Virus record (IMG/VR): IMGVR_UViG_3300006754_000264
Coordinates: 1-20,074 of that record
DNA from: a virus
Strand: one strand, 5' to 3'
DNA: 20,074 bases
Shown here: positions 7,995 through 15,330 of the stretch, in pieces
Position numbering within the stretch: the stretch's first letter is position 1
Layout of the letters: each line of letters begins with the position of its first letter
Program-made: the position numbers and the translations under genes
The notes under the pieces: model-generated
Told to the model about the DNA's origin: nothing
What the model saw: only the letters and a program-made list of their open reading frames with translations
The model's database searches: none

Positions 7995-8495
7995 ATGGCA
8001 ACAGACCCCCGCTATATGTCTTTTGACCACCAGTATGTCGAAACTGTATCGACCAGCGCCACAATTGCTGCTCACCGTTTCGTAACTCGTGCTGGTGCAT
8101 ACCCCGCCAATGATGGCGATTTCGCCTCTGGCGTTACTATTTTTGATGCTCCTGGTCAAGGTCAATTGACCGCTAAAGGATATCAAGTCAATGATGGATC
8201 TACTCTCGTCTACGAGGGTCAACTCAATCCATCCATCACTCCTTCTAAGCCTGGAGTGTTTCCATATCAAGGCCTCCTTTCTGTAGTAACAGAAGGAATC
8301 GTTATTGTAGAGGTTGACGCCGCTTCCGGTTCAATCGCTGTTGATGCCCCCGTATACGCGTCCGACTCCGGAGAAGCTCTTGCTTCTGGTGGTGGCGGTA
8401 CAAACTTCATTCTTGGTCGAGCTCTTGACACTGCCGCTGGTACTACAGATGGTCAGTTTATCAGAGTTAAGCTAGGTTCTGAAGGCGCGACTTGA
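7995..8495 (+). CDS. Capsid cement/decoration protein, 166 aa
   Basis: A 166-aa beta-rich, Gly/Ala/Ser-rich protein immediately before the major capsid gene. The pattern resembles the small capsid-stabilising proteins annotated as DUF2190: repeated short strands separated by glycines, 'GIVIVEVDAASGSIAVDAPVYASDSGEA', then 'FILGRALDTAAGTTDGQFIRVKL'. Such proteins bind the outside of the expanded capsid and hold capsomers together. Translation starts at ATG 7995 with TAAGG about 10 nt upstream. It follows the protease–scaffold by 11 nt and precedes the capsid gene by 23 nt, giving one head-assembly cluster. The family call rests on sequence pattern and position. Confidence 0.7.
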   Translation: MATDPRYMSFDHQYVETVSTSATIAAHRFVTRAGAYPANDGDFASGVTIFDAPGQGQLTAKGYQVNDGSTLVYEGQLNPSITPSKPGVFPYQGLLSVVTEGIVIVEVDAASGSIAVDAPVYASDSGEALASGGGGTNFILGRALDTAAGTTDGQFIRVKLGSEGAT

Positions 8496-8501
8496 TAAAA
8501 T

Positions 8502-8508
8502 AAGGAGA
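8502..8508 (+). promoter_or_regulatory. Strong ribosome binding site for the major capsid gene
   Basis: AAGGAGA lies about 11 nt before the first ATG (8519) of the capsid gene. A second ATG follows directly, so either could be used. This is one of the few strong Shine-Dalgarno sequences in the window and suits a very highly translated gene. Confidence 0.7.
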
Positions 8509-8518
8509 ATATTAAATC

Positions 8519-9499
8519 ATGATGAATCTAGATCAAGTACGCGTAATCGATCCTATTCTTACGCAACTCGCCCAAGGCTACAAAAACGCCGAAGGCGTGG
8601 CTACATTCTTCGGTCCGGCTGTATCTATGAATACACGCGCTGGCCGTACACTCGTATTCGGCAAGGAAGCCTTTGCCGCTCAGAATTTCCTCCGCGCTCC
8701 TGGAACTAATATCCAAAAGATCCAGAACGAGTTCGGAACCAGAAGCTTCGCGCTCCGTCAAGAAGCTATCAGCTGGGAAATTGCTGAGGAAATCGCAGCA
8801 GAAGCCAAGAATGGCGCTGCTCAAATTGACCTTCGTCAGTATGCTGCTAAGGACGCTGCAAATCGTCTTATGCAATCCTGGGAGATCCATGTTGCAACTG
8901 CCGTCCAAGACGACACTGCTTATGAGACTTCCTGCGTATTCGACCTTGCTACTCGCGCCTCTGGTGCAGACAAGTTCAATGCTGCTACTTCTGACATTGA
9001 GGTTCTAATTGACGAAGCTAAGGAAGCTGTTCGCGCTCAGATCGGTACCTATCCTAATAAGATGGTTATCTCACCTGACGCTTTCAACGCCCTCAAGCGT
9101 AACAAGAGAATCAGAGACTTCATGCAACGTGGCGTTCTTGTCAACGAAGCAACTCTTGCCAACATCTTTGGCCTTGACGAGATTCGTGTTGCACGTCGTC
9201 TTAAGCTTAACCAGTCCACTGGTTCACTTGAGAACATCTATAGCAATATCGCTGTTCTCTTCTATCAGCCTTCTGGTGCTACCGATGGTTTCGCTCCTGC
9301 TCTGGATGCAAACTATGGTAACCCTGCTTTTGGATACACCTACACCCTTGCTGGTTATCCTATCGCTACTCCTGAGCGCTTCAACATCGAACGCCGTGTA
9401 TTCACCGGCGACATCCTTGTCGAGCGTTCCTTCGAGCTAGTCGGCATGGGCGAAAATGGTAAAGTTGGTGCTGGTGCCGTTCTTAAGAACTGCGTCTGA
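8519..9499 (+). CDS. Major capsid protein (HK97 fold), 326 aa
   Basis: Builds the icosahedral head shell. The 326-aa protein has the usual size of a compact HK97-fold capsid protein. The region around 175-215 (IGTYPNKMVISPDAFNALKRNKRIRDFM) is the conserved stretch of Mu-type and related major head proteins. The C-terminal part (about 255-320), with beta strands and an FERSFELVGMGENG-type end, fits the A-domain and P-domain strands. The N-terminus starts directly with helix-forming sequence, in line with a separate scaffold in the preceding protease–scaffold gene instead of a fused delta domain. A strong Shine-Dalgarno precedes it and an intrinsic terminator follows 25 nt after the stop, so it ends a high-level transcript. 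Confidence 0.88.
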   Translation: MMNLDQVRVIDPILTQLAQGYKNAEGVATFFGPAVSMNTRAGRTLVFGKEAFAAQNFLRAPGTNIQKIQNEFGTRSFALRQEAISWEIAEEIAAEAKNGAAQIDLRQYAAKDAANRLMQSWEIHVATAVQDDTAYETSCVFDLATRASGADKFNAATSDIEVLIDEAKEAVRAQIGTYPNKMVISPDAFNALKRNKRIRDFMQRGVLVNEATLANIFGLDEIRVARRLKLNQSTGSLENIYSNIAVLFYQPSGATDGFAPALDANYGNPAFGYTYTLAGYPIATPERFNIERRVFTGDILVERSFELVGMGENGKVGAGAVLKNCV

Positions 9500-9524
9500 T
9501 TTATAATCAACAACCTAACAAACT

Positions 9525-9550
9525 GGCTGGCCTTCGGGTCGGCCCTTTTT
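9525..9550 (+). terminator. Intrinsic terminator after the major capsid gene
   Basis: An 8-bp stem (GGCTGGCC 9525-9532 with GGTCGGCC 9537-9544, two G-U pairs) closes a TTCG loop in a C(UUCG)G context, the extra-stable tetraloop. A T5 run follows at 9546-9550. Placed 25 nt after the capsid stop codon. It probably sets a high capsid-to-downstream ratio. Confidence 0.9.
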
Positions 9551-9581
9551 GTTTAAAGTAAAAAGAAGAATAATATAAGCT

Positions 9582-10379
9582 ATGTCAGGACCTCAGCCTC
9601 CAAGAGATATATACGGGGTAGCGAGTAATTGTAACCTAGCGACTGTTGATTACTTTGTATCTATTTTTGGATTCCAAGAAGCCGTAGAGTTATCTAATAT
9701 TGAAGACCCTACCGGAAACGGGATAGACGCAGATAAGATCCAGCTCGCGTTAAATGACGCTGCTCAGCTAGTAAATAACTACATTGAAAGTGCTCCGCCT
9801 CAGGGTAAAGTGCTTATAGCTGGCTCGTTTAGAAGAACTCAGGCTACTATTGCTAGATTTTATCTAGATGTACTCCGCCCTAGGACCCAAGTCCAAGAAG
9901 CAGCAGAGAAAGCATTACAGCAATTAGAGGCCTGGGGATCTAAAGGAAGCCCAAGTGCAGGGCTTAAATGGCAAGAAGCCTATCGCTATTGGAGATCTGG
10001 TTGCTCTATGACGAAGAGCTCTTATCAGAGAGGAAGGAGCTTCACTGACCCCTCGCTTAATAAGTGGGTGCTACGTGAAGGAAGTAATGATAGACGGTTC
10101 CCTTACGCTAATAGAGAGTCTCTAGTGCTCAACAGCTACAGCGAGAAGTCTCTCCAGCCAGAGACTATTGGCATGAAAGACGTTCAATCTGATAGCAATC
10201 AGCGTTCTAACGTACTATTTGAAGCCCTTGAGACTACAAGATCCCTATCCAGCTTTGTGAATACTGAGGATTCAGATAGCCCTGAAGATGGCGACGGTCT
10301 CGTTGCAGATAACACCACCCCGTCTGCAGATGGAGAATTTGATAATTATGGTGGTCTAACTACTGAGGATACTTTCTAA
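9582..10379 (+). CDS. Head–tail joining/neck protein, Mu gp36-like (DUF1320-type), 265 aa
   Basis: The N-terminal 125 residues match the small head–tail adaptor family typified by Mu gp36. An initial 'T.DYFVSIFGFQEAVELSN' is followed by 'DADKIQLALNDAAQLVNNYI', then 'ATIARFYLDVLRP', then a helix with 'AAEKALQQLEAWGSKGSPSAGL'. This is a helical connector that sits below the portal. Family members are usually about 140 aa. Here a C-terminal extension of about 140 residues is polar and Ser/Asp-rich with a probably disordered acidic end. The start has a weak purine-rich ribosome site (AGAAGAAT). The stop overlaps the next ATG as TAATG. The match is by eye but has several consecutive elements, and the position after the capsid gene agrees. 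Confidence 0.65.
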   Translation: MSGPQPPRDIYGVASNCNLATVDYFVSIFGFQEAVELSNIEDPTGNGIDADKIQLALNDAAQLVNNYIESAPPQGKVLIAGSFRRTQATIARFYLDVLRPRTQVQEAAEKALQQLEAWGSKGSPSAGLKWQEAYRYWRSGCSMTKSSYQRGRSFTDPSLNKWVLREGSNDRRFPYANRESLVLNSYSEKSLQPETIGMKDVQSDSNQRSNVLFEALETTRSLSSFVNTEDSDSPEDGDGLVADNTTPSADGEFDNYGGLTTEDTF

Positions 10380-10705
10380 TGTCTACAAGCTCTTATAAAG
10401 GATATAACCCATACCACCCAACCGGAGAAGGTGGTGGGGCGATGTATCTCACAAACAACGACTCAGGAAACTGCTATGGCTACTTAACGGGCTATAAGAC
10501 AGGTATTTTTCCTGATGGTACCAAGCATAAGGAAGACGCCGATGCGCTTCGTAAGTATATCATCTCCCTAGAATCTACTCGTAAGCTACAGGATCTATCA
10601 GACGTTAATTTCTCTAGAAATGTGGAGAAAGGGGATTTCCTTATATATGATAACACCAGCGGGAAGTGGGTTCTAACTGATTATCTGTCTGGCGGCGAGT
10701 TCTAA
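10379..10705 (+). CDS. Small virion-associated protein, 108 aa, with tail-type L-x-DL-x-DV motif
   Basis: A 108-aa protein of unknown family sandwiched between neck-type genes by TAATG overlaps on both sides, so all three are made as a coupled set. The N-terminus is Gly/Tyr-rich. The C-terminus has the short motif LQDLSDVNFSRNVEKGDFLI followed by YDNTSGKWV. This 'L.DL.DV...GD.L.YD...KW' pattern recurs in phage tail, fibre and neck proteins as a small beta module. A virion role is therefore likely. The exact part cannot be read from the sequence. Confidence 0.7.
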   Translation: MSTSSYKGYNPYHPTGEGGGAMYLTNNDSGNCYGYLTGYKTGIFPDGTKHKEDADALRKYIISLESTRKLQDLSDVNFSRNVEKGDFLIYDNTSGKWVLTDYLSGGEF

Positions 10706-11640
10706 TGCTTTTAGAAATAGAGAACCAGCTACATACGAGAGTACATAGCACTATAGGACAGAGCGCTGTAGTCTTGAGACTAGCCGAAGAGCTAGATCAA
10801 TCTGGTCGAGTTGCAGAACAGGCCATGATTATTGTTAGCTATGTCTCTGGTTCATCAACTAACGAGATGGGCGGTGGAGCTTATATACCCACAATCAGGA
10901 CAAGGAAGATGACATACAGCGTCACTCTTGTTCAGAAGCAGACCCAAAGAGAGGGGCATAGTTTTTCTCTGCCTATCTTAGACCTAATCGCCGATGCCGT
11001 GACAGGATGGGTACCAGAAGTACCAGGAGTAGAATTTGCTACAGGATTTGAGCTAGATAGCGAGAGATTTGTTCAAGTCACAGAAGCATCACAATTTATA
11101 TATGAACAAAATTATTCTGTTAATGTCTCTATATCTGATGGTAGATTTTATACCCAACCTTGTGCCGCTTTTGATCCTATCTCTATTGTCGATTTCTTAC
11201 CCACGAGAAAATGCTTACAGACCCAAAACGGAGAACCCACTGGTCTAGCAGTATGGTCTAGAGTTACTGGCCCAGAAACAACAGAAAGCTATATTGTAGA
11301 AGATGCAAAAGCCTGTAATTGTCCTAAATCAACAAGCTTAGAGCTCACTTGTGGAGATGCAGAAGACGGGTCAGGGACTTACAAGTTCACTCCTCGTGAT
11401 GCTAGAAAGATCGCCGCAGACGGATCTTTTGTTATAGACAACTCTAAGGTGGTACAAGGAACTCTTCAAAGAGTGTGGAAATGTGATAAATCAAACAAAG
11501 GCAAGTATCCGCCATGGTTCAAGCTCAATATAGACTTTGCTCTTTGGAGAAATGACGTAGGACGTCTAGGGGCCGAGGATGAGAATTCTGCTCAGACTCT
11601 TAATTTCAAGACCGATGATGCATTGGATCTAGACTGCTAA
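10705..11640 (+). CDS. Tail terminator/tail completion protein, Mu gp37-like, 311 aa
   Basis: The first 155 residues look like Mu gp37-type tail completion proteins: an N-terminal amphipathic helix (LLEIENQLHTRVHSTIG), a core strand pair with 'IIVSYVSGSS', an 'RTRKMTYSVTLVQKQTQREGHSFSLPILDLIADAVTGWVP' segment, and a terminal strand 'IYEQNYSVNVSI'. Such proteins cap the sheath and tube and join tail to head. Family members are about 150-190 aa. Here about 150 residues are added, containing a cysteine cluster (CNCPKSTSLELTC, about 199-211) and further Cys residues, perhaps a metal-binding or disulfide-linked domain. It is coupled to the preceding gene (TAATG), and its TAA overlaps the TAG of the converging minus-strand gene. 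Confidence 0.65.
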   Translation: MLLEIENQLHTRVHSTIGQSAVVLRLAEELDQSGRVAEQAMIIVSYVSGSSTNEMGGGAYIPTIRTRKMTYSVTLVQKQTQREGHSFSLPILDLIADAVTGWVPEVPGVEFATGFELDSERFVQVTEASQFIYEQNYSVNVSISDGRFYTQPCAAFDPISIVDFLPTRKCLQTQNGEPTGLAVWSRVTGPETTESYIVEDAKACNCPKSTSLELTCGDAEDGSGTYKFTPRDARKIAADGSFVIDNSKVVQGTLQRVWKCDKSNKGKYPPWFKLNIDFALWRNDVGRLGAEDENSAQTLNFKTDDALDLDC

Positions 11641-11954
11641 GCTCTAATAAATAGCATCCTATCTCTATGAATATTTCTTTTAAGGGTATTTAGAGTTATG
11701 CATCTGTGACCTGCATTAAGAGTCATACCAGCTTTCTTAGGATACTTTGTAGTAAGGTCTCCATTGGCTTTCAATAGAGCAAACTCGGTGCTAACGAGCC
11801 CCACCCAATACTGAGGCTTTTTGCCTGCCATTAAGTAAGGCTCTTCTTGCATGAAAAGAGAGAGCCCGTACTTCGTTTCGAAGTAGGTATTTATTTCTTC
11901 AAAGCTTGTTAAAGACGGGGATGAGGTCTTTGATTGTAATTGAGTTTCCATCAT
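11637..11954 (-). CDS. Hypothetical protein downstream of the DNA polymerase, 105 aa
   Basis: The frame is open further upstream (to 12104), but that part lies inside the polymerase gene in another frame and reads as non-protein-like. The likely start is the ATG at 11954, or the adjacent one at 11951, giving 105 or 104 aa with a 56-nt overlap with the polymerase end. The protein contains EEINTYFETKYGLSLFM and PQYWVGLVSTEFALLK, and a basic C-terminus. I do not recognise a family. It is the last gene of the minus-strand polymerase transcript and its stop overlaps the stop of the converging tail gene at 11637-11640, so the two blocks meet with no spacer and no visible terminator. Confidence 0.65.
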   Translation of the reverse strand: MMETQLQSKTSSPSLTSFEEINTYFETKYGLSLFMQEEPYLMAGKKPQYWVGLVSTEFALLKANGDLTTKYPKKAGMTLNAGHRCITLNTLKRNIHRDRMLFIRA

Positions 11955-14583
11955 TTTCTTTTTTCTGTTGGGATACTGTGTTAGTACTAGCGTCTGCAGC
12001 TTTGCGGAAGATATGATCAATCTCGATAGATGAGAGCCATGCGTTTGCCACGGGAAGTTCATAGATCCCATAGTTATATCGCATCCAAGCCCAGCACCAG
12101 GCATGAGCGACCTGGAATAAAGCTGCTAAAGTCTCTGCTTCTTCCTTTGGACACATATACAGAATACTATCATGGACTGACATATTAAACTTAGCATTGA
12201 GTCTGTGGTCTTTAATGAGCCATTCCATGGCGGCCATAAATGCATGAAGCATTGCGCTACCCGTGGACTGAATACACCAGTTATTCCTCATTGTCCAGAA
12301 GTCGTCGCCAACCGAGGATGGACGGAAGGCAGTTGACATTTTTGTGCCACTTAGAGGGTTAATAGGTGTTTTTTCACAGGCAATCCGGGCCATCTCATTA
12401 TAGGCATATGAGTCAGATCCGCCGATAAGTTCTCTCATTCCTCGATATGCCTTACGTCCTTTCTTAATCTCAATAAGCTTCTTACCCATGTCCACAGCTT
12501 GTTTCATAGGGATGGACTTATTGCCTTTACGGATAGTGTTGGCCAGAGTCTTTGCTCCGCAGCCATAAAGCATCCCGTAGTTACATCCCTTAGCAACTGC
12601 TCTAGAGATCCCGATAGCTCCAGCAGTCATCGAGTGCATGTCTGTTCCGTTGTCTTTTGATCCTGCGAGGATAGCATGAGAGAACTGAGTTGACCCGGCC
12701 ACTTGGTGATAGGAATCAGCAAAGATGGAAGCAACAACAGCTTCTTGGGCGTCAAAATCTGATTCAACAAATACCCAACCGTCAGGAGCTTGTACTCGGG
12801 TTTTGATCTCGGATCCAATTTTGTCATACTTTGGATCAGGAACTGTGAGCCAGAGATTTTCTCCAGCACGATTAGTAGAAGTATTGTGAGGGACTGTTGC
12901 TGGAACAATAAGATTGAATTCTTTACCGAGAGGATTTTTGACTTTAGCAACGTTTTGTTCACGGACTCGGCTTCTAACCGAGGTCCAATAAGATACGTTG
13001 ATAGCTAGTTTGATAAGCTCTTTTGCTTGAGGTAGATCCGAGCTAAGCATTCCAGACTCGAAATCGGCATTGTAATCTTTAGAGAGTACTCCACCTACAT
13101 TCTCTCCTTCGCCTTTAGGGTGGGGGACTCGGATATATTCTCCGAGGTCTTCGTTTATGAAGCACCAGCCACGATCAGTGAAATAAGTCATAGGCTTATC
13201 ATCCCACTTAAGACGAAGCAAGAAGTGGGATAGACGATTCTTAGTAGAGATACCACCGATGACGAGTTTGTTTCCTTCCTCTGTCTTTACGATCTCAGAA
13301 ACACTCCTCAACCACTTAGGGATCCCGTACCACTTAGAAGAAGGCTTTCCGGCTTTTGTGAGTTTGAAGTTGCACTCCCAGTCCATCTGAGATAGCCAAG
13401 GATCCGACTCTACGTCAATATCTCCTTGGTTCCAGGCATCATAGATCTCTTGAGCCATCTCTCCTAAGATCTCTTCTTGTCTAGCGATAGAGTTACGCCA
13501 GATCTCTTCACAACCTTCAAACCACTCACCCCAATCGTCTACGACTGGAAGGAACGCAGATGAGATTCCGAAGTGACCAAGCAGAGTAGTCAGAGAAGGA
13601 TTGTTTTGAAGATACTTAAGGATGACAATAGAGAAAAGCTCTTGAGTGATCTCAGCGTCTTTCAGTGCATATTGAGTTAGGTCCTTTCGAAGTTCACATA
13701 TCTGTTCCATAGTCTCGCTGACCACGAACACGTCTCGGATCTTCTTATCCTCTGGTTGCAGAGGGATCATAGGTCGGCAGTGGAAGTTATAACAATCTAC
13801 TAGTCCGTTAAGAGATCCTTTCTCGGCCCAGATAGGGTCGGCTTTATAACTAGATTTCTTAGCGGCTTTCTGTACGTACCACCATCGCTGGCCAGAAGCT
13901 AGTCCACTCACATTAATGTGGGCAGACATGGTATCAAACCAATAGTTTCTCTTAGTGATGTCGTATGATTCAGAACAACGAGCTCTATCATAAGCAACGT
14001 TATGAGCAATAAAAATCTTATCATCACCTACGGGTACGAGGGTCGTGTAATACTCAATAGAAGGATCTACGTAGCACTCATGCATCCAGATATAATAAGC
14101 AGTATCAGTAACTGCTGTGGCCAGGATAGGATGAGAGAAGTCTGATCCTTTAACAAAAGTCTCGCAGTCAAATACAGCGATACTTTCTTCGATCTCTCCT
14201 GGATGAGTAGTCTTAAATCCTGTCTTGGTTGGAGTATACTTGGTCCATCCCGGCGTGTTAACGATATATTCTGTACCAGGCTTTTTAGGTAGCTCGGAAT
14301 AAGCAAAATCTTTCATGATCTTGATTTGGTCCGATACAAGCAACTTAGAGATGTTCTCGAAGTGTTCTTTAATATTCTTTCCTTTCAGCTCCGGTAGTTT
14401 GAAGTCTTCCATGAAGAAAGCCTTAGGGTTCTCGATAGGGAACGTAACTCCGAAGTTTTCCATCGAAGCCTTGATGCTTTTAATAGTTTCAGGTCTTACA
14501 GGAGATGGCTCGCAATCTCCGAACACCTGTTGGTTCATCCCATCTGAAAGAGTGGCGTAACCCAGGACATTAAGTTTGGACAT
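11899..14583 (-). CDS. Family-A DNA polymerase, mitochondrial polymerase gamma-like, 894 aa
   Basis: The replicative polymerase with 3'-5' proofreading exonuclease. Numbering starts from the TTG at 14589. I prefer the ATG at 14583, which removes two residues. Exonuclease motifs: Exo I VFDCETF (D141, E143), Exo II AHNVAYDRAR (N197, D201), then TMSAHINVSGLASGQR, and Exo III YALKDAE (Y307, D311). Polymerase motifs: A ESDFDAQE (D611), B ISRAVAKGCNYGMLYG (R663, K667, Y671, Y675) and C SVHDSI (H806, D807). Remembered human POLG matches these closely: GHNVSFDRAH, TMSMHMAISGL, ADVDSQE, GISREHAKIFNYGRIYG, and the four O-helix residues R943, K947, Y951, Y955 are kept. The motif-C Glu (HDE) is Ser here. 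It is led by a consensus promoter at 14604-14632. Confidence 0.95.
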   Translation of the reverse strand: MSKLNVLGYATLSDGMNQQVFGDCEPSPVRPETIKSIKASMENFGVTFPIENPKAFFMEDFKLPELKGKNIKEHFENISKLLVSDQIKIMKDFAYSELPKKPGTEYIVNTPGWTKYTPTKTGFKTTHPGEIEESIAVFDCETFVKGSDFSHPILATAVTDTAYYIWMHECYVDPSIEYYTTLVPVGDDKIFIAHNVAYDRARCSESYDITKRNYWFDTMSAHINVSGLASGQRWWYVQKAAKKSSYKADPIWAEKGSLNGLVDCYNFHCRPMIPLQPEDKKIRDVFVVSETMEQICELRKDLTQYALKDAEITQELFSIVILKYLQNNPSLTTLLGHFGISSAFLPVVDDWGEWFEGCEEIWRNSIARQEEILGEMAQEIYDAWNQGDIDVESDPWLSQMDWECNFKLTKAGKPSSKWYGIPKWLRSVSEIVKTEEGNKLVIGGISTKNRLSHFLLRLKWDDKPMTYFTDRGWCFINEDLGEYIRVPHPKGEGENVGGVLSKDYNADFESGMLSSDLPQAKELIKLAINVSYWTSVRSRVREQNVAKVKNPLGKEFNLIVPATVPHNTSTNRAGENLWLTVPDPKYDKIGSEIKTRVQAPDGWVFVESDFDAQEAVVASIFADSYHQVAGSTQFSHAILAGSKDNGTDMHSMTAGAIGISRAVAKGCNYGMLYGCGAKTLANTIRKGNKSIPMKQAVDMGKKLIEIKKGRKAYRGMRELIGGSDSYAYNEMARIACEKTPINPLSGTKMSTAFRPSSVGDDFWTMRNNWCIQSTGSAMLHAFMAAMEWLIKDHRLNAKFNMSVHDSILYMCPKEEAETLAALFQVAHAWCWAWMRYNYGIYELPVANAWLSSIEIDHIFRKAADASTNTVSQQKKENDGNSITIKDLIPVFNKL

Positions 14584-14603
14584 AAACAAGGGCGGTTTTT
14601 ACT

Positions 14604-14632
14604 ATTATATACCAAGAAAGCGCTCCTGTCAA
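14604..14632 (-). promoter_or_regulatory. Perfect sigma70 consensus promoter for the DNA polymerase
   Basis: Minus strand: TTGACA (14627-14632), a spacer of exactly 17 nt, then TATAAT (14604-14609). Both hexamers match the consensus at all six positions. The -35 overlaps the end of the phosphoesterase gene. The predicted start near 14597 leaves a leader of about 14 nt with no Shine-Dalgarno before ATG 14583. Confidence 0.9.
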
Positions 14633-15330
14633 TAGTGGATTAAGAACTCCTCTCGGTCGGTGTAGTAGACGCCCACTCCCTCAAAGTTAGTCGCGTCTAT
14701 TATAAGTAGGTTCTTGCGCATATAAGGATAGCCATAATGGCCAAAGATATACATATCTTCTTCTATGGGGCAATACTCTTCAAGCCGGTCTTTCCACCAA
14801 GGGAAGCCAGGACCCGACAGTATCTTATCTCTGTTATGTTTGTTTACTTCCTTGTAGAACAGGCCGTGGCCTAAGTTAAATCTCTTAGATTTTGATTCTA
14901 TAGTTACAGTAAGAGGACAACGAGCTAGCCACGATATGATATCTAGTCTCTCGTCAAAATCTAATTCCCTAAGACACTTAAGAGTATACTTGACTTCTCT
15001 CTTGAGGATTTGATCTTCTGGAGACACCAAGTTCTCTAATATATAGTTTTCGTTATTTCCTAATATGAGCGTTGCTTCGTTACTAACTACTTTATTCTTG
15101 ATGAATTGAAGCGTACGAACCGGCGAAGTTTTCCTGGTCCTTTTAAAGAAGAGTTTGTGGTGAATACTATCCCCTATCAAAACAAAATGGTACCCAGGGG
15201 ACCTTTCGATTACTTTCTCTAAGGTCTCAATTCGGCCATGAAGATCACCAATTATACAGTAAGGTTTATTCTTCGGTAATAACAGGTGCCCACCAATGTG
15301 GGGCTTCGGTTTTCCAGGTGGCAAAATCAT
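14629..15330 (-). CDS. PPP-family metallophosphoesterase with altered GNHE motif, 233 aa
   Basis: A calcineurin-like phosphoesterase, a two-metal hydrolase related to bacteriophage lambda phosphatase and ApaH. Motif I is GDLHG (28-32), motif II GDS (53-55), motif III GNNE (91-94), then GH at 154-155 and GH at 197-198, all in the right order and spacing. Two departures stand out: motif III has Asn in place of the catalytic His of GNHE, and motif II lacks the DRG that follows in Ser/Thr phosphatases (here IHH). Substrate is unknown: phosphoprotein, dinucleotide or nucleic acid end. The ATG at 15330 lies 65 nt inside the upstream gene. It is the only ordinary start that keeps the first motif, and no Shine-Dalgarno is visible. 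The polymerase promoter begins within its last codons. Confidence 0.85.
   Translation of the reverse strand: MILPPGKPKPHIGGHLLLPKNKPYCIIGDLHGRIETLEKVIERSPGYHFVLIGDSIHHKLFFKRTRKTSPVRTLQFIKNKVVSNEATLILGNNENYILENLVSPEDQILKREVKYTLKCLRELDFDERLDIISWLARCPLTVTIESKSKRFNLGHGLFYKEVNKHNRDKILSGPGFPWWKDRLEEYCPIEEDMYIFGHYGYPYMRKNLLIIDATNFEGVGVYYTDREEFLIHY

Noticed and set aside
8673-9440. Two long Leu/Ser-rich plus-strand ORFs inside the capsid gene
   Set aside because: They are frame-shifted shadows of the major capsid protein, created by its codon bias.
12004-12104. Upstream extension of the 105-aa gene to 155 aa
   Set aside because: The extra part lies within the polymerase's conserved C-terminal region in another frame and is not protein-like. 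ATG 11954 is preferred.
14584-14589. TTG start for the DNA polymerase
   Set aside because: An ATG lies two codons further in and the promoter leaves a very short leader. The ATG is simpler.
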